Source: Polycladidibacter stylochi
GTDB taxonomy: Bacteria > Pseudomonadota > Alphaproteobacteria > Rhizobiales > Stappiaceae
Reading direction: 5' to 3'
NCBI RefSeq assembly: GCF_001562055.1
Contig: NZ_LLWE01000024.1
Coordinates: 496,001 to 560,000 of the forward strand
DNA: 64,000 nucleotides
Made by a program: the position numbers and the translations under genes. This document shows positions 47,519 to 57,276 of this stretch, in pieces (the first letter of the stretch is position 1; each line of letters starts with the position of its first letter). The notes under the pieces were generated by a model. It had not been told where the DNA came from and searched no databases. It saw only the letters and a program-made list of their open reading frames with translations.

Positions 47519-48217
47519 ATGCCGACAATTGCCCTTGTGGATGATGATCGCAACATTCTCACTTCAGTTTCTATAGCGCTGGAAGCGGAAGGCTATCGGG
47601 TCCTGACATATAATGATGGCGTGTCTGCATTGGAAGGTTTGCAAAATGACCCGCCTGACCTTGCAATTTTTGATATAAAAATGCCGCGTATGGATGGGAT
47701 GGAGCTATTACGCCGTTTACGTCAGACCTCTGACTTGCCTGTTATTTTCCTTACCTCGAAAGATGATGAAATCGACGAGCTGTTTGGTTTAAAAATGGGA
47801 GCAGATGACTTTATACGAAAACCCTTTTCTCAGCGTTTGCTAGTTGAACGAACAAAAGCAGTTTTGCGCCGCTCTCAGGCAAAAGACGGTACAGCAGCCC
47901 CAACTGATGCCAGCAAGATATTAGAGCGTGGCAATTTGGCAATGGATCGTGAACGTCACACATGTACCTGGATGAATAAGCCGGTCACTCTGACTGTTAC
48001 TGAATTTCTTATCCTTTATGCTCTGGCGCAACGGCCAGGGGTTGTGAAAAGCCGCAATGCATTGATGGATGCTGCCTATGATGATCAAGTCTATGTGGAT
48101 GACCGCACCATCGATAGCCATATCAAACGACTACGTAAGAAATTCAAATCGGCAGATGATGATTTTGATATGATTGAAACACTGTACGGTGTGGGCTACC
48201 GTTTTCGTGAAAACTAA
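47519..48217 (+). CDS. chvI: Response regulator ChvI
   Basis: OmpR-family regulator of the ChvG/ChvI acid and envelope-stress system, 232 residues. The receiver domain has ALVDDDRNI, the phospho-Asp in [15 protein letters not shown] and [11 protein letters not shown]. The winged-helix domain has [27 protein letters not shown] (part) and [17 protein letters not shown]. The sequence and the neighbours (pckA, chvG, hprK, manX, ptsH) match the conserved rhizobial locus, where it controls exopolysaccharide, motility and host-adaptation genes. Confidence 0.95.
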   Translation: MPTIALVDDDRNILTSVSIALEAEGYRVLTYNDGVSALEGLQNDPPDLAIFDIKMPRMDGMELLRRLRQTSDLPVIFLTSKDDEIDELFGLKMGADDFIRKPFSQRLLVERTKAVLRRSQAKDGTAAPTDASKILERGNLAMDRERHTCTWMNKPVTLTVTEFLILYALAQRPGVVKSRNALMDAAYDDQVYVDDRTIDSHIKRLRKKFKSADDDFDMIETLYGVGYRFREN

Positions 48218-48228
48218 ACCAGTTCGGC

Positions 48229-50061
48229 ATGCTTGAGGAAGAAAAGCACAGTTCCGCCAGGGAGCAGGATGATAACAGTGCACCACCACATGGAAAAAGT
48301 GGTGGGGCATTTTCGTGGTTGGCACGAAGGCGTGTTCGCCAAAAAGTTTTGTCGCGTTGGGGACGGCTTGTTGGGACCTACGTTTTTTCAAGTTTAACAC
48401 GCCGAATTCTCATCTTGAACATGGTTGGTCTTGCTGCCATGGTTTCCGGCATCTTGTATCTCAATCAATTTCGCGCCGGTCTTATTGACGCCCGTGTCCA
48501 ATCGCTATTAACACAAGGTGAAATAATTGCCGGAGCCATAGCCGCCAGTGCAGCAACCGAACACAGTTCGCTTATGGTGGACCCAGAGCAATTGCTGAGA
48601 CTGGAAGCAGGCGAAAGTGCCAGCCCTCGCAATAGTATCGGTAGTTTGGATTTTCCGATTAATCCGGAGATGGTTGGGCCAATTTTACGTCGCCTTATTT
48701 CGCCCACCAAAACACGAGCAAGAATTTATGATCCCGATGGCGTCTTACTGCTGGATTCAAGGCAGCTTTATGGCCGTCGGCAAATCTTCCGCTTTGATCT
48801 TCCACCGCCTAATTCAGAAGAACCTTCGTTCCTACTAAAAATGTGGGAGGAAATGAAGTTTTGGATGCGCCGTGGCGAGTTACCCGTTTATCAAGAGCTT
48901 GGCCGCCTGGAAGGAAAAGGCTATCCGGAGGTAGAAAAAGCACTTTCCGGTTCGCCCGCTTCGGTAGTTCGCCTTTCAAAGCGCGGGGAGATGATCGTTT
49001 CTGTTGCTGTGCCCGTCCAGCGGTTTCGCGGTGTTCTGGGTGCTTTATTGCTATCCACCCAAGGTGGGGACATTGATGATATCGTAACTGCAGAACGCAA
49101 TGGAATTATCAAGATATTCAGTGTGGTTTCTGTTGTCGTTATGGTTATGTCGGTATTACTGGCCGGTACAATTGCTGGGCCCATGCGCCGTTTGTCGGAG
49201 GCGGCAAAGCGCGTGCAAAACAGCATTAATAGCCGAGAGCAAATTCCATCATTTCCTGATCGACGCGATGAAATTGGCGACTTGGCGCATGCACTGCGAA
49301 ATATGACCTCCTCACTCTATACACGTATGGATGCCATTGAGAGTTTTGCAGCAGATGTTGCTCACGAGTTGAAAAACCCCTTGACATCTTTACGCAGTGC
49401 AGTTGAGACACTTCCGCTTGCAAAGACTGAACAATCGCGTGATCGCCTTTTGGAAGTCATTGGTCATGATGTTCGCCGCCTTGATCGCCTGATAACAGAT
49501 ATTTCTGAAGCATCGCGTATTGATGCGGAGATGGCGCGGTCTGATGTCCAACAAGTTAATCTTGCGACCCTATTAGAAACACTAATCGATATCGCAAATG
49601 AAAGAAGTCGCGGCGGGGAAGTTAAAATCAAGCTTCTCGTTGATGGTAAAGGGCCGGAAAACCTGGAAGAATCTCAGGACTACTTGATGTTGGGGGCAGA
49701 CCAGCGCTTAGGTCAGGTATTCAACAATCTGCTCGATAATGCCCGCTCCTTTTCGCCCGAAAATGCCGAGGTTGTTGTTTCTCTAAGGGCAACAGCAGAA
49801 ACCTTGGAAGTTGATGTGGATGATTTTGGGCCTGGCATCAACCCGGAAGTTCAGGAGAGGATTTTCGAGCGCTTCTACACGGATCGGCCAGAGAATGAAG
49901 GGTTTGGCAATAACTCGGGTTTGGGATTGTCGATATGTCGGCAAATTGTTGAAGCCCATAGTGGGCAGATTACCTCAAAAAACAGAGTTAGCGCGACTTC
50001 AGATACAATTGAAGGTGCACGCTTTCACGTCTCGTTTCCAAAGTATATAGCTAAGTCATGA
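48229..50061 (+). CDS. chvG: Sensor histidine kinase ChvG/ExoS
   Basis: 610-residue membrane kinase partner of ChvI. A long cytoplasmic N-terminus (about 1-60) precedes the first helix ILILNMVGLAAMVSGILYL. A large periplasmic sensor domain (about 80-285) follows, then a second helix (IFSVVSVVVMVMSVLLAGTI) and a HAMP domain. The phospho-acceptor is in FAADVAHELKNPLTSLRSAVE. The ATPase motifs are NNLLDNARSF, DDFGPGI and NNSGLGLSICRQIVEAHSG. It is 11 bases after chvI and its stop overlaps the hprK start (ATGA). In relatives the periplasmic inhibitor ExoR binds the sensor domain; exoR is not in this window. Confidence 0.95.
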   Translation: MLEEEKHSSAREQDDNSAPPHGKSGGAFSWLARRRVRQKVLSRWGRLVGTYVFSSLTRRILILNMVGLAAMVSGILYLNQFRAGLIDARVQSLLTQGEIIAGAIAASAATEHSSLMVDPEQLLRLEAGESASPRNSIGSLDFPINPEMVGPILRRLISPTKTRARIYDPDGVLLLDSRQLYGRRQIFRFDLPPPNSEEPSFLLKMWEEMKFWMRRGELPVYQELGRLEGKGYPEVEKALSGSPASVVRLSKRGEMIVSVAVPVQRFRGVLGALLLSTQGGDIDDIVTAERNGIIKIFSVVSVVVMVMSVLLAGTIAGPMRRLSEAAKRVQNSINSREQIPSFPDRRDEIGDLAHALRNMTSSLYTRMDAIESFAADVAHELKNPLTSLRSAVETLPLAKTEQSRDRLLEVIGHDVRRLDRLITDISEASRIDAEMARSDVQQVNLATLLETLIDIANERSRGGEVKIKLLVDGKGPENLEESQDYLMLGADQRLGQVFNNLLDNARSFSPENAEVVVSLRATAETLEVDVDDFGPGINPEVQERIFERFYTDRPENEGFGNNSGLGLSICRQIVEAHSGQITSKNRVSATSDTIEGARFHVSFPKYIAKS

Positions 50062-50552
50062 TGCAACCCGGTAATGTCTTGACCTTTCAGCAGGATCCGG
50101 AAACACAAGCAGTGCATGCTACGGCTCTCGCTATTGGTTGCCAAGGCATCTTGATTCGTGGCAATTCTGGCTCTGGAAAAAGCTCTCTAGCACTCTCACT
50201 AATTAAGATGGCTCAGTTAAATGGGCGATATGCAGCGTTAATTGCGGATGATAGGTGCTATTTAACAGCGATCAATAACCATCTATTGGCTCAATGCCCG
50301 AAGCCCTTGCTTGGCCTATTAGAGCTGCGTGGGCTCGGGCTAATAAAAATGCCCTTTTTACGGCAAGCTCCCATACACTTCCTTGTCGATTTGACCCATA
50401 AAAACGATATAGAACGTTTTCCAGAGCAAGATAATAAGCATAAAAGCGTTTTGGGTATTACTCTGCCTTATCAACAGCTAGAAGCAAACAACAGTGAGTT
50501 TGCGGCAAGATTACTGTTACAGGCACTAGAAGCCGTTTCACACGAAGACTAA
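50058..50552 (+). CDS. hprK: Short HPr kinase/phosphorylase
   Basis: 164-residue version of HPr kinase that keeps only the C-terminal catalytic domain, as is normal in alphaproteobacteria (Gram-positive HprK is about 310 residues). Seen: Walker A IRGNSGSGKSSLALSLI (about 31-47), ALIADDRCYL (about 58), and the HPrK signature ELRGLGLIKMPFL. It phosphorylates HPr on serine and so links metabolic state to the regulatory PTS. It is co-transcribed with chvGI (overlap ATGA) and followed by EIIA and HPr. The start may be either of two consecutive ATGs. Confidence 0.92.
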   Translation: MMQPGNVLTFQQDPETQAVHATALAIGCQGILIRGNSGSGKSSLALSLIKMAQLNGRYAALIADDRCYLTAINNHLLAQCPKPLLGLLELRGLGLIKMPFLRQAPIHFLVDLTHKNDIERFPEQDNKHKSVLGITLPYQQLEANNSEFAARLLLQALEAVSHED

Positions 50553-50655
50553 AATGCGCTATCCTTGTTAGCTGTCAACTTTCTTATCGGACCAATCGTG
50601 GCTTGATTTGATAGTAATTGGCATTATCTTCAAAGATAAAGGGTTTGCGGTACAT

Positions 50656-51060
50656 ATGATAGGTCTGGTCCTTGTTACCCACGGTCGCTTGGCCGAAGAG
50701 TTTAAATCGGCGCTTGAGCATGTCGTCGGGCCACAAGAGCAAATAGCTACAATTTGTATTGGGCCTGATGATGACATGGAGCAAAGGCGCCAGGACATCC
50801 TCAATTCGGTACAGTCGGTTAATCAGGGGCAAGGCGTTGTTTTGCTCACCGATATGTTTGGCGGCACCCCGTCTAACTTAGCCATTTCCGTTATGGAAGG
50901 TGGCTCTATTGAAGTTGTGGCGGGCGTTAATTTGCCTATGCTCATCAAACTAGCCAGTGTTCGTAGTGATCTATCGCTTGCAGATGCCGTTGAAGAAGCA
51001 CGCAATGCGGGACAAAAGTACATATCAGTCGCTAGCCAGGTACTATCCGGACAATCGTAG
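50656..51060 (+). CDS. manX: PTS EIIA component, mannose family (regulatory)
   Basis: 134-residue EIIA-Man-type protein. The phosphorylatable histidine is in MIGLVLVTHGRLAEEF (His10), and VVLLTDMFGGTPSNLAISVM (about 65-85) is the family signature. No EIIB, EIIC or EIID genes are adjacent, so as in other alphaproteobacteria it acts as a regulatory phospho-acceptor rather than in sugar uptake. The frame is open back to 50608; the ATG at 50656 matches the family start. It lies between hprK and ptsH. Confidence 0.92.
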   Translation: MIGLVLVTHGRLAEEFKSALEHVVGPQEQIATICIGPDDDMEQRRQDILNSVQSVNQGQGVVLLTDMFGGTPSNLAISVMEGGSIEVVAGVNLPMLIKLASVRSDLSLADAVEEARNAGQKYISVASQVLSGQS

Positions 51061-51084
51061 GGCATTGAAAAGGAATAAAAAAAC

Positions 51085-51354
51085 TTGCTTGAACGCAATC
51101 TGACAATTGTCAATCAGCGCGGGCTGCATGCGCGCGCTTCAGCAAAACTTGTGAAACTGGTAGAAACATTTGACGCCGAGGTGAATGTTTCAAAAGACGG
51201 TCAAACAGTGGGTGGGACTTCCATAATGGGGTTGATGATGCTCGCTGCTTCTCCTGGCTGCTCTATTAAAGTATGCGTTAGCGGGGCGCAAAGCCAACAA
51301 GCCTTGGATGCGATTTCAGCGTTGGTTGAAGATGGTTTTGGTGAGAGGGATTGA
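51085..51354 (+). CDS. ptsH: HPr phosphocarrier protein
   Basis: 89-residue HPr of the regulatory PTS. It passes phosphate from EI-Ntr to EIIA proteins via the His in NQRGLHARASAKLVKL (His about 15). It can be phosphorylated by HprK at the serine in GGTSIMGLMMLAAS (about 46). The start is a TTG at 51085 with AAGGA about 10 bases upstream; no ATG fits. It is last in the chvI-chvG-hprK-manX-ptsH series. Confidence 0.94.
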   Translation: MLERNLTIVNQRGLHARASAKLVKLVETFDAEVNVSKDGQTVGGTSIMGLMMLAASPGCSIKVCVSGAQSQQALDAISALVEDGFGERD

Positions 51355-51416
51355 GAATTAGCAGATTGTAGATTTGTAATCTCATAATACCATATAAAGA
51401 TACCTTTATATCGTTA

Positions 51417-51446
51417 TTGCCATCGATATGAAAGTTGGTCTATAAG
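51417..51446 (+). promoter_or_regulatory. Candidate promoter of ahcY
   Basis: TTGCCA (51417-51422), an 18-base spacer and TATAAG (51441-51446), 87 bases before the ahcY ATG. Weak evidence, consensus match only. Confidence 0.35.
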
Positions 51447-51532
51447 CATTTTGATTCTGAGTTGCTACTCTGGACTATTCGGCTCGGCAGAGTTCGTGAT
51501 CGTCGAGATGCTGTTATAAGGACCTAATTATC

Positions 51533-52933
51533 ATGACAATCACTGCTGACTTTAAAGTCAAAGACCTTTCCTTGGCCGAATGGGGCCGTACTGAAATTGA
51601 AATTGCTGAAACCGAAATGCCAGGCCTTATGGCTTGCCGTGAAGAATTTGGTTCTTCGCAGCCATTGAAAGGTGCACGCATCGCCGGTTCGTTGCACATG
51701 ACTATTCAAACAGCCGTGTTAATTGAGACACTGGTTGCCTTGGGTGCCGAAGTTCGCTGGGCTTCTTGCAATATTTTCTCTACTCAAGATCAAGCTGCAG
51801 CTGCGATAGCTGCCAAGGGCATTCCTGTTTTTGCCGAAAAGGGTGAAACACTGGAAGAATACTGGTCTTATGCTGATAAGATTTTTGATTGGGGAAATGG
51901 CGAAACGGCCAATATGATTTTGGACGATGGCGGCGATGCCACGCTGATGATCTTGCTGGGTGCAAAAGCAGAGAAAGACCCATCGGTGTTGGACAACCCT
52001 TCCAACGAAGAAGAAGTTGCGCTGTTTAACACTATAAAACAACGTCTTGAGCGTAATCCAGGTTACTATTCTAAGGTTAAAGCGAATATTCAGGGCGTTT
52101 CAGAAGAAACGACTACGGGTGTTTTACGTCTCTATGAAATGCAGCGGAACGGCGAATTACCTTTCCCTGCAATCAACGTCAATGACAGTGTAACCAAGTC
52201 TAAATTCGATAACCGTTATGGCTGTCGCGAATCGCTTGTTGACGGTATTCGCCGCGGCACTGATGTTATGATGGCTGGTAAAGTGGCTGTTGTTGCAGGA
52301 TACGGCGATGTGGGTAAAGGCTCTGCTCAATCCTTAGTGGGTGCCGGTGCCCGGGTGATTGTGACCGAAATCGACCCGATCTGTGCTCTACAAGCTTCTA
52401 TGGATGGTTATGAAGTAAAAACCATGGAAGAGGCTGTTAAAGAAGGCGATATCTTTGTTACTTGTACCGGTAACAAAGACGTTATTCGTGCCGATCATAT
52501 GCGCGAAATGAAAGACATGGCAATTGTGTGTAACATTGGCCACTTCGACAATGAAATTCAGGTTGCCGCACTGAAAAACTACAAATGGCGTAATGTGAAG
52601 CCACAAGTGGATATGATCGAGTATCCAGATGGTAAGAGATTGATTCTATTGTCAGAAGGCCGCCTCGTTAACCTTGGTAATGCAACAGGTCATCCGTCTT
52701 TCGTTATGTCTGCCAGCTTCACGAACCAGGTTTTGGCACAGATCGAGTTGTATAAAAATGGCGATAACTACAAGAATGAAGTTTACGTACTGCCAAAGCA
52801 GCTAGACGAAAAAGTGGCTCGCCTGCATTTGAAAAAGCTAGGTGTAACACTAACAGAACTTAGCGATGAGCAGGCCTCTTACTTGGGTATTGAAAAAAGC
52901 GGACCGTTCAAATCTGAGCACTACAAGTACTAG
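51533..52933 (+). CDS. ahcY: Adenosylhomocysteinase (SAH hydrolase)
   Basis: NAD-dependent enzyme that splits S-adenosylhomocysteine to adenosine and homocysteine, relieving inhibition of methyltransferases. 466 residues, the long bacterial form with the internal insert. Seen: N-terminal [29 protein letters not shown] (part), [12 protein letters not shown], the NAD-binding [21 protein letters not shown] (part, about 255), [11 protein letters not shown], and the C-terminal ending [10 protein letters not shown]. It is monocistronic by appearance, with a terminator downstream and 178 bases upstream. Confidence 0.97.
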   Translation: MTITADFKVKDLSLAEWGRTEIEIAETEMPGLMACREEFGSSQPLKGARIAGSLHMTIQTAVLIETLVALGAEVRWASCNIFSTQDQAAAAIAAKGIPVFAEKGETLEEYWSYADKIFDWGNGETANMILDDGGDATLMILLGAKAEKDPSVLDNPSNEEEVALFNTIKQRLERNPGYYSKVKANIQGVSEETTTGVLRLYEMQRNGELPFPAINVNDSVTKSKFDNRYGCRESLVDGIRRGTDVMMAGKVAVVAGYGDVGKGSAQSLVGAGARVIVTEIDPICALQASMDGYEVKTMEEAVKEGDIFVTCTGNKDVIRADHMREMKDMAIVCNIGHFDNEIQVAALKNYKWRNVKPQVDMIEYPDGKRLILLSEGRLVNLGNATGHPSFVMSASFTNQVLAQIELYKNGDNYKNEVYVLPKQLDEKVARLHLKKLGVTLTELSDEQASYLGIEKSGPFKSEHYKY

Positions 52934-52964
52934 AATAAAAACTTCAGATACTGACAGGAATAGC

Positions 52965-52999
52965 AGAGGCGGCCTTATGCGGGGCCGTCTTCTTTTTTA
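52965..52999 (+). terminator. Terminator after ahcY
   Basis: A GGCGGCC/GGCCGTC-type stem (one G-U pair) spans 52968-52989 and is followed by TCTTCTTTTTT. It lies 31 bases past the ahcY stop. Confidence 0.75.
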
Positions 53000-53169
53000 G
53001 CTAATGCGGATTAGTCACAGAGCTACGGGGAAAACCCTGTCGAAAACATACAGGGCCTTATACACACACACTAATCGGGTTATGGTTAATTCGAATCGGT
53101 TCAGGGGTCATGAGTAACCGGTTCAATGCTCTGAATAGAGTGAAGCGGCGGCAAAATTTGGGGGCATGA

Positions 53170-55686
53170 ATGCCAAGACTAAAGCACACGGGCACACGCG
53201 GTTATGCGTTGTGGCGGGTGAAGCAATATCAACTTGTCTATGCGTTAGGAATTTTTTCCGTTGCTCTTTTACTTGCCATCAGCTTTTCATCAACAGTGGC
53301 TGCCCTGCCGTCTCCCGAGTCAACATCAACAAATCCAATTCAGATTTTATGGTTGGCTTCATTAGCCGGCGCACTTTTGTTTGCCGTTATCTGCGGATAT
53401 CTATGGTTGACGTACAGCCGACGGGTAAACTTACAGCTCTCTAATTTGGAGAATAAATACGCTCAAGCAAAAGTCAAAATCGACAACCTGGAGGCCTTGC
53501 TGGAAACAGAAGAAAGCTTAACGCTGGTATGGGATCAAGGGAATGTAAGACCTAGGCTGCTTGGGCAGGCGATTAAAACAGCGGAAATACCTATTGGACT
53601 TGAGCAAATTCTGGAATTTGAAGAGTGGCTGGAGCCGGTATCTGCTGAAGCGCTAAGAGCACGCCTAGAGCATTTAAGGGCACACGGAGAGTTTTTCAGA
53701 GTAATATTGACCACATTAGATGGAACCTATCTGGAAGTGACAGGGTGTCCAGCTGGAGCCTGTGTGGTGGTCCGCCTCAGAGATTTAAGTGATGATCGAG
53801 AGCTAAGTGCCAAGCTCAATGACCGCAATAGCTTACTTCAGCAGCAACAAGAATCGCTGCGTTCTCTGCTGGATTGCTTTAAAGGTCCGGCTTGGCAGCG
53901 AGACGATGAAAATAAACTGATTTGGATTAATGAAGCTTATGTTGAGGCTGTAGAGGCCACAGGCTTATCTGAGGTTATTGAAAAACAAATTGAGCTGCTT
54001 GATGGAAAAGGCCGCCAGAGGCTATCGGGTTTACGATCAGGTAATGGCCTTTTCAATGCGCCGATGCCAGTTGTAACCGGTGGTGAGCGCCGTATCTTTG
54101 ATGTTACTGACGTAAAGCGCACTAACGGTTCTGCTGGTCTTGCACTTGATATAAGCGAGTTAGAGCAGGCCCAAAAAGAATTACGCCGTACACTGGATTA
54201 TCATTCACGGACTTTGGATCAATTACGTACAGCCGTTGCTATCTTTACAGCAGATCGACGACTGCAATTTTATAATGCAGCTTATGCAGACTTGTTTGAT
54301 TTGGATGTTGCGCTACTGGAAACCTGCCCAACAGAAGAGATAATTCTTGATACAATTCGAGCTAATCGCAAGTTGCCTGAACAGGCGGACTACCGCTCTT
54401 GGCGTGACAAGCATTTGCAAGCCTATCAGGCCCCGGATCCGCAAGATGACTGGTGGCATTTGCCCGATGGCCAAACTCTCCGAATAATTACCAGTCCACA
54501 TCCTCAGGGTGGGGTAACGTACGTATTTGAAAATGTTACCGAGCAGTTAAACCTTGAAAGCCGTTATAACGCATTGATCAGAGTGCAAGGCGAAACCCTT
54601 GATAATTTAAGTGAGGCCGTTGCTGTATTCGGGTCTGACGGGCGTTTGCGTCTTTGGAACCCTACATTTTCAAGTATTTGGCGGTTACCGGCAGAGCACC
54701 TGCAAGATGAGCCACATATTTCCCAGTTAATCGCCAAGAGTAGTGCTTTTTTTGCCGAAAACGAAGCATGGCAGGGCATGGCTGGGGGAATAACTGGCCT
54801 TGTTGAAGCACGCACCAATCTTACAGGCCGTATGGAGCGCGTTGATGGTGTCATTGTTGATTATGCTGCCGTGCCTTTGCCGGATGGTAGCTCGCTATTA
54901 ACATTCGTTGATGTGACTGATAGTGTTAATGTAGAGCGTGCTTTAACAGATAAAAACGCAGCACTTCAAAAAGCTGACCAACTGAAAAATGCCTTTATTG
55001 AGCATGTGAACTATGAGCTGCGCTCGCCGCTCACCAATATTATTGGCTTTACCCAGTTGCTGGCCGATCCGACCTTTGGGCCGCTTTCGGAGCGGCAGAG
55101 AGAGTATTTGCAGTATATTGAAAGCTCTTCGGAAACATTGCTTACGATAATCAACGATATTCTTGATCTGGCGACTGTTGATGCCGGTATTATGGAGCTG
55201 GATATCACGAAGGTTGATATTGCAAATACTGTGCAAGAAGCCACCGAGGGTTTACGTGACCGCTTGCAAGAAAGTGGTGTAGGACTACAAACAAAGCTTC
55301 CTGAGGGGTTGGGTGTGTTTAAAGCCGATGCCCGCCGGTTACGCCAAATATTGTTTAACCTTATTTCGAACGCCATTAGATTTTCGCAAACGGGCGGCGA
55401 GGTTCTGGTTGCCTGTCAGCGCGATGCATCAAGCGTTACATTTACGGTTACCGACTACGGTGTTGGCATTCCAAAAGAGATGCTGGACAGCGTATTTTCC
55501 AGGTTTGTGACGCAAGAAAACGGTGGCGGTAAGCAAGGCGCAGGTTTAGGGCTGGCAATTGTGAAAAGTTTTGTCGAATTGCATGGTGGCAAGGTTGAAA
55601 TTACGTCGCAAGAAGGTGTAGGCACAACTGTGACCTGCATTTTTCCGCTCACGCCAACGACTGGACAGTTGGAAGCAGCCGAGTAA
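53170..55686 (+). CDS. divL: DivL: histidine-kinase-like cell-cycle protein with Tyr in place of the phospho-His
   Basis: 838-residue membrane-anchored kinase-like protein. There are two N-terminal helices (about 22-45 and 62-82), then a coiled coil (about 85-120). Several PAS-type segments (about 220-590) precede a HisKA domain that reads FIEHVNYELRSPLTNIIGF. Tyr615 stands where kinases carry the phosphorylated His, the defining feature of Caulobacter DivL (Tyr550). The ATPase-like domain keeps NLISNAIRFSQTGG, VTDYGVGIP and GAGLGLAIVKSFVELHGG. In Caulobacter DivL binds DivK~P and modulates CckA and hence CtrA. It lies between ahcY and tsaE, 31 bases from tsaE. Confidence 0.9.
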   Translation: MPRLKHTGTRGYALWRVKQYQLVYALGIFSVALLLAISFSSTVAALPSPESTSTNPIQILWLASLAGALLFAVICGYLWLTYSRRVNLQLSNLENKYAQAKVKIDNLEALLETEESLTLVWDQGNVRPRLLGQAIKTAEIPIGLEQILEFEEWLEPVSAEALRARLEHLRAHGEFFRVILTTLDGTYLEVTGCPAGACVVVRLRDLSDDRELSAKLNDRNSLLQQQQESLRSLLDCFKGPAWQRDDENKLIWINEAYVEAVEATGLSEVIEKQIELLDGKGRQRLSGLRSGNGLFNAPMPVVTGGERRIFDVTDVKRTNGSAGLALDISELEQAQKELRRTLDYHSRTLDQLRTAVAIFTADRRLQFYNAAYADLFDLDVALLETCPTEEIILDTIRANRKLPEQADYRSWRDKHLQAYQAPDPQDDWWHLPDGQTLRIITSPHPQGGVTYVFENVTEQLNLESRYNALIRVQGETLDNLSEAVAVFGSDGRLRLWNPTFSSIWRLPAEHLQDEPHISQLIAKSSAFFAENEAWQGMAGGITGLVEARTNLTGRMERVDGVIVDYAAVPLPDGSSLLTFVDVTDSVNVERALTDKNAALQKADQLKNAFIEHVNYELRSPLTNIIGFTQLLADPTFGPLSERQREYLQYIESSSETLLTIINDILDLATVDAGIMELDITKVDIANTVQEATEGLRDRLQESGVGLQTKLPEGLGVFKADARRLRQILFNLISNAIRFSQTGGEVLVACQRDASSVTFTVTDYGVGIPKEMLDSVFSRFVTQENGGGKQGAGLGLAIVKSFVELHGGKVEITSQEGVGTTVTCIFPLTPTTGQLEAAE

Positions 55687-55717
55687 AACAAACCCGACAT
55701 AACCCACTGGATACCCC

Positions 55718-57211
55718 ATGCAATTCTTTTTTGCCTCCCAGCATGAAACCGAGCTGTTTGCACAGGATTTAGCTGAATTTTTACAACAAGGTGATGTCGT
55801 CACATTGCAGGGTGATCTAGGAACGGGCAAGTCAACGATTTCTCGTGCTATGTTGCGCTACTTGGCAAATGATAAAATGCTTGAGGTGCCAAGCCCGACC
55901 TTCACACTTGTGCAAGCCTACGAATTGCAGCGGCTAACAATTGCCCATTACGACCTTTATCGCTTGGAAGAACCTGAAGAGCTAGAGGAACTCGGGCTTG
56001 AGGATTATCTGGAAGTTGGTGCTGCTTTAATCGAATGGCCGCAGATGGGAGACGAAAGCTATTGGCCGCATGCTCTACATCTTTCAATAAAAGAAACAGC
56101 GAGCCCTGTTGAGCGGATAATAAATGTAAGTTCAAGCGAGCCGAAATGGATCGAACGCCTTGAGAGACTGGCAGCCCGCCGCCAATGCCTACAAGATGCC
56201 CATTGGCAAAGTGCTGAGCGTTTGCCGCTGAAAGGCGATGCTTCAGCACGCAGCTATATCAAGCTTGTCAAGCAAGATGGCTCAACGGCACTGCTAATGG
56301 ACAATCCGGCGCGTAACAATGAGCCCGCGGATACGGCGGGAAAAGCTTATAGCCAGCAGGTTCATTTGGCACAAAGTAACGAAGCTTTTTTGGCTATCGG
56401 GAAACTATTAAAGGCACATGGTTTTAAAACGCCTGATCTGTTCGGCGTGAATACAGAAAAAGGTATAGCTCTACTGCAGGATTTAGGTGCGCAGGGTTTA
56501 GTCAGCCCAAGTGGTGAAATAATTACCAGCAGGTACCGTGCGGCTATTGAGCTACTAGCCCATATGCATGAAATTGATTGGCCGCAAAAGGTAGCGATTA
56601 CAGCGCACAGTGACTATACAGTCCAGCAGTATGACTGCGAAGCTTTCTACCATGAAGCCGCGCTCTTTTTGCGCTGGTACCTTCCCTACAAAAAGGGTGA
56701 TAAGCTTCCTCCTGAACTTGAACAAAATTTCAAAGATGAGTGGCAACGATTGCTCGCTGGGCTCAAAGGGGCTCCAACATCGCTTGTTTTACGCGATTTT
56801 CATTCTCCAAACATATTGTGGCAACCTGATGAGGAGGGGATACGCCGCCTTGGCTTGATTGACTTTCAAGATGCACTTATTGGCCCTCAAGCCTATGATG
56901 TTGCATCTTTGATTTATGATGTACGGGTCGAAATGCCGGTAGAGCTGCAAGAAGAACTCACCAGTTACTACATCGAATTGCGAAAAATGGCGAAGCCAGA
57001 CTTTGATGTAAAAGCATGCCATGCACAAGTTGCTCTGCTGGCGGCACAACGTAATACTAAAATTTTAGGGGGCTTTGTTCGTCTTGACCGCGCCTATGGA
57101 AAAGCCCAATATTTGAATTTGGTGCCGCGGGTTGAGCGCTATTTGCAACGATCTGTGAACCATCCGGACTTGTCTGGCTTAAAACAGCTTCTCAATGTCA
57201 TAATTAAGTGA
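55718..57211 (+). CDS. Fusion of TsaE (t6A ATPase) and an AmgK-like sugar kinase
   Basis: 497 residues in two domains. Residues about 1-150 are TsaE, the ATPase of the tRNA threonylcarbamoyladenosine complex: Walker A LQGDLGTGKSTISRAML, the conserved VPSPTFTLVQAYE, and HYDLYRLEEPEELEELGLEDYL (part). Residues about 160-497 are an aminoglycoside-phosphotransferase-fold kinase with the catalytic VLRDFHSPNILW and the metal-site LGLIDFQDALIGPQAYDVASL (part). That half resembles AmgK, which phosphorylates MurNAc/GlcNAc at C1. The MurU-like gene 65 bases downstream supports a role in cell-wall sugar recycling. The fusion appears continuous with no frameshift; such fusions are annotated in other alphaproteobacteria. 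Confidence 0.9.
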   Translation: MQFFFASQHETELFAQDLAEFLQQGDVVTLQGDLGTGKSTISRAMLRYLANDKMLEVPSPTFTLVQAYELQRLTIAHYDLYRLEEPEELEELGLEDYLEVGAALIEWPQMGDESYWPHALHLSIKETASPVERIINVSSSEPKWIERLERLAARRQCLQDAHWQSAERLPLKGDASARSYIKLVKQDGSTALLMDNPARNNEPADTAGKAYSQQVHLAQSNEAFLAIGKLLKAHGFKTPDLFGVNTEKGIALLQDLGAQGLVSPSGEIITSRYRAAIELLAHMHEIDWPQKVAITAHSDYTVQQYDCEAFYHEAALFLRWYLPYKKGDKLPPELEQNFKDEWQRLLAGLKGAPTSLVLRDFHSPNILWQPDEEGIRRLGLIDFQDALIGPQAYDVASLIYDVRVEMPVELQEELTSYYIELRKMAKPDFDVKACHAQVALLAAQRNTKILGGFVRLDRAYGKAQYLNLVPRVERYLQRSVNHPDLSGLKQLLNVIIK

Positions 57212-57276
57212 CTCTTTTTGTTGCATAATAGCAAAAGCTGTGCCCGCTAAAGTTTATTAGGAATGGAAAACGATTG

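Noticed and set aside
51355-51532. Possible SAH or SAM riboswitch upstream of ahcY
   Set aside because: I looked for the conserved SAH and SAM-II core elements and did not find them; only a weak promoter candidate is visible.
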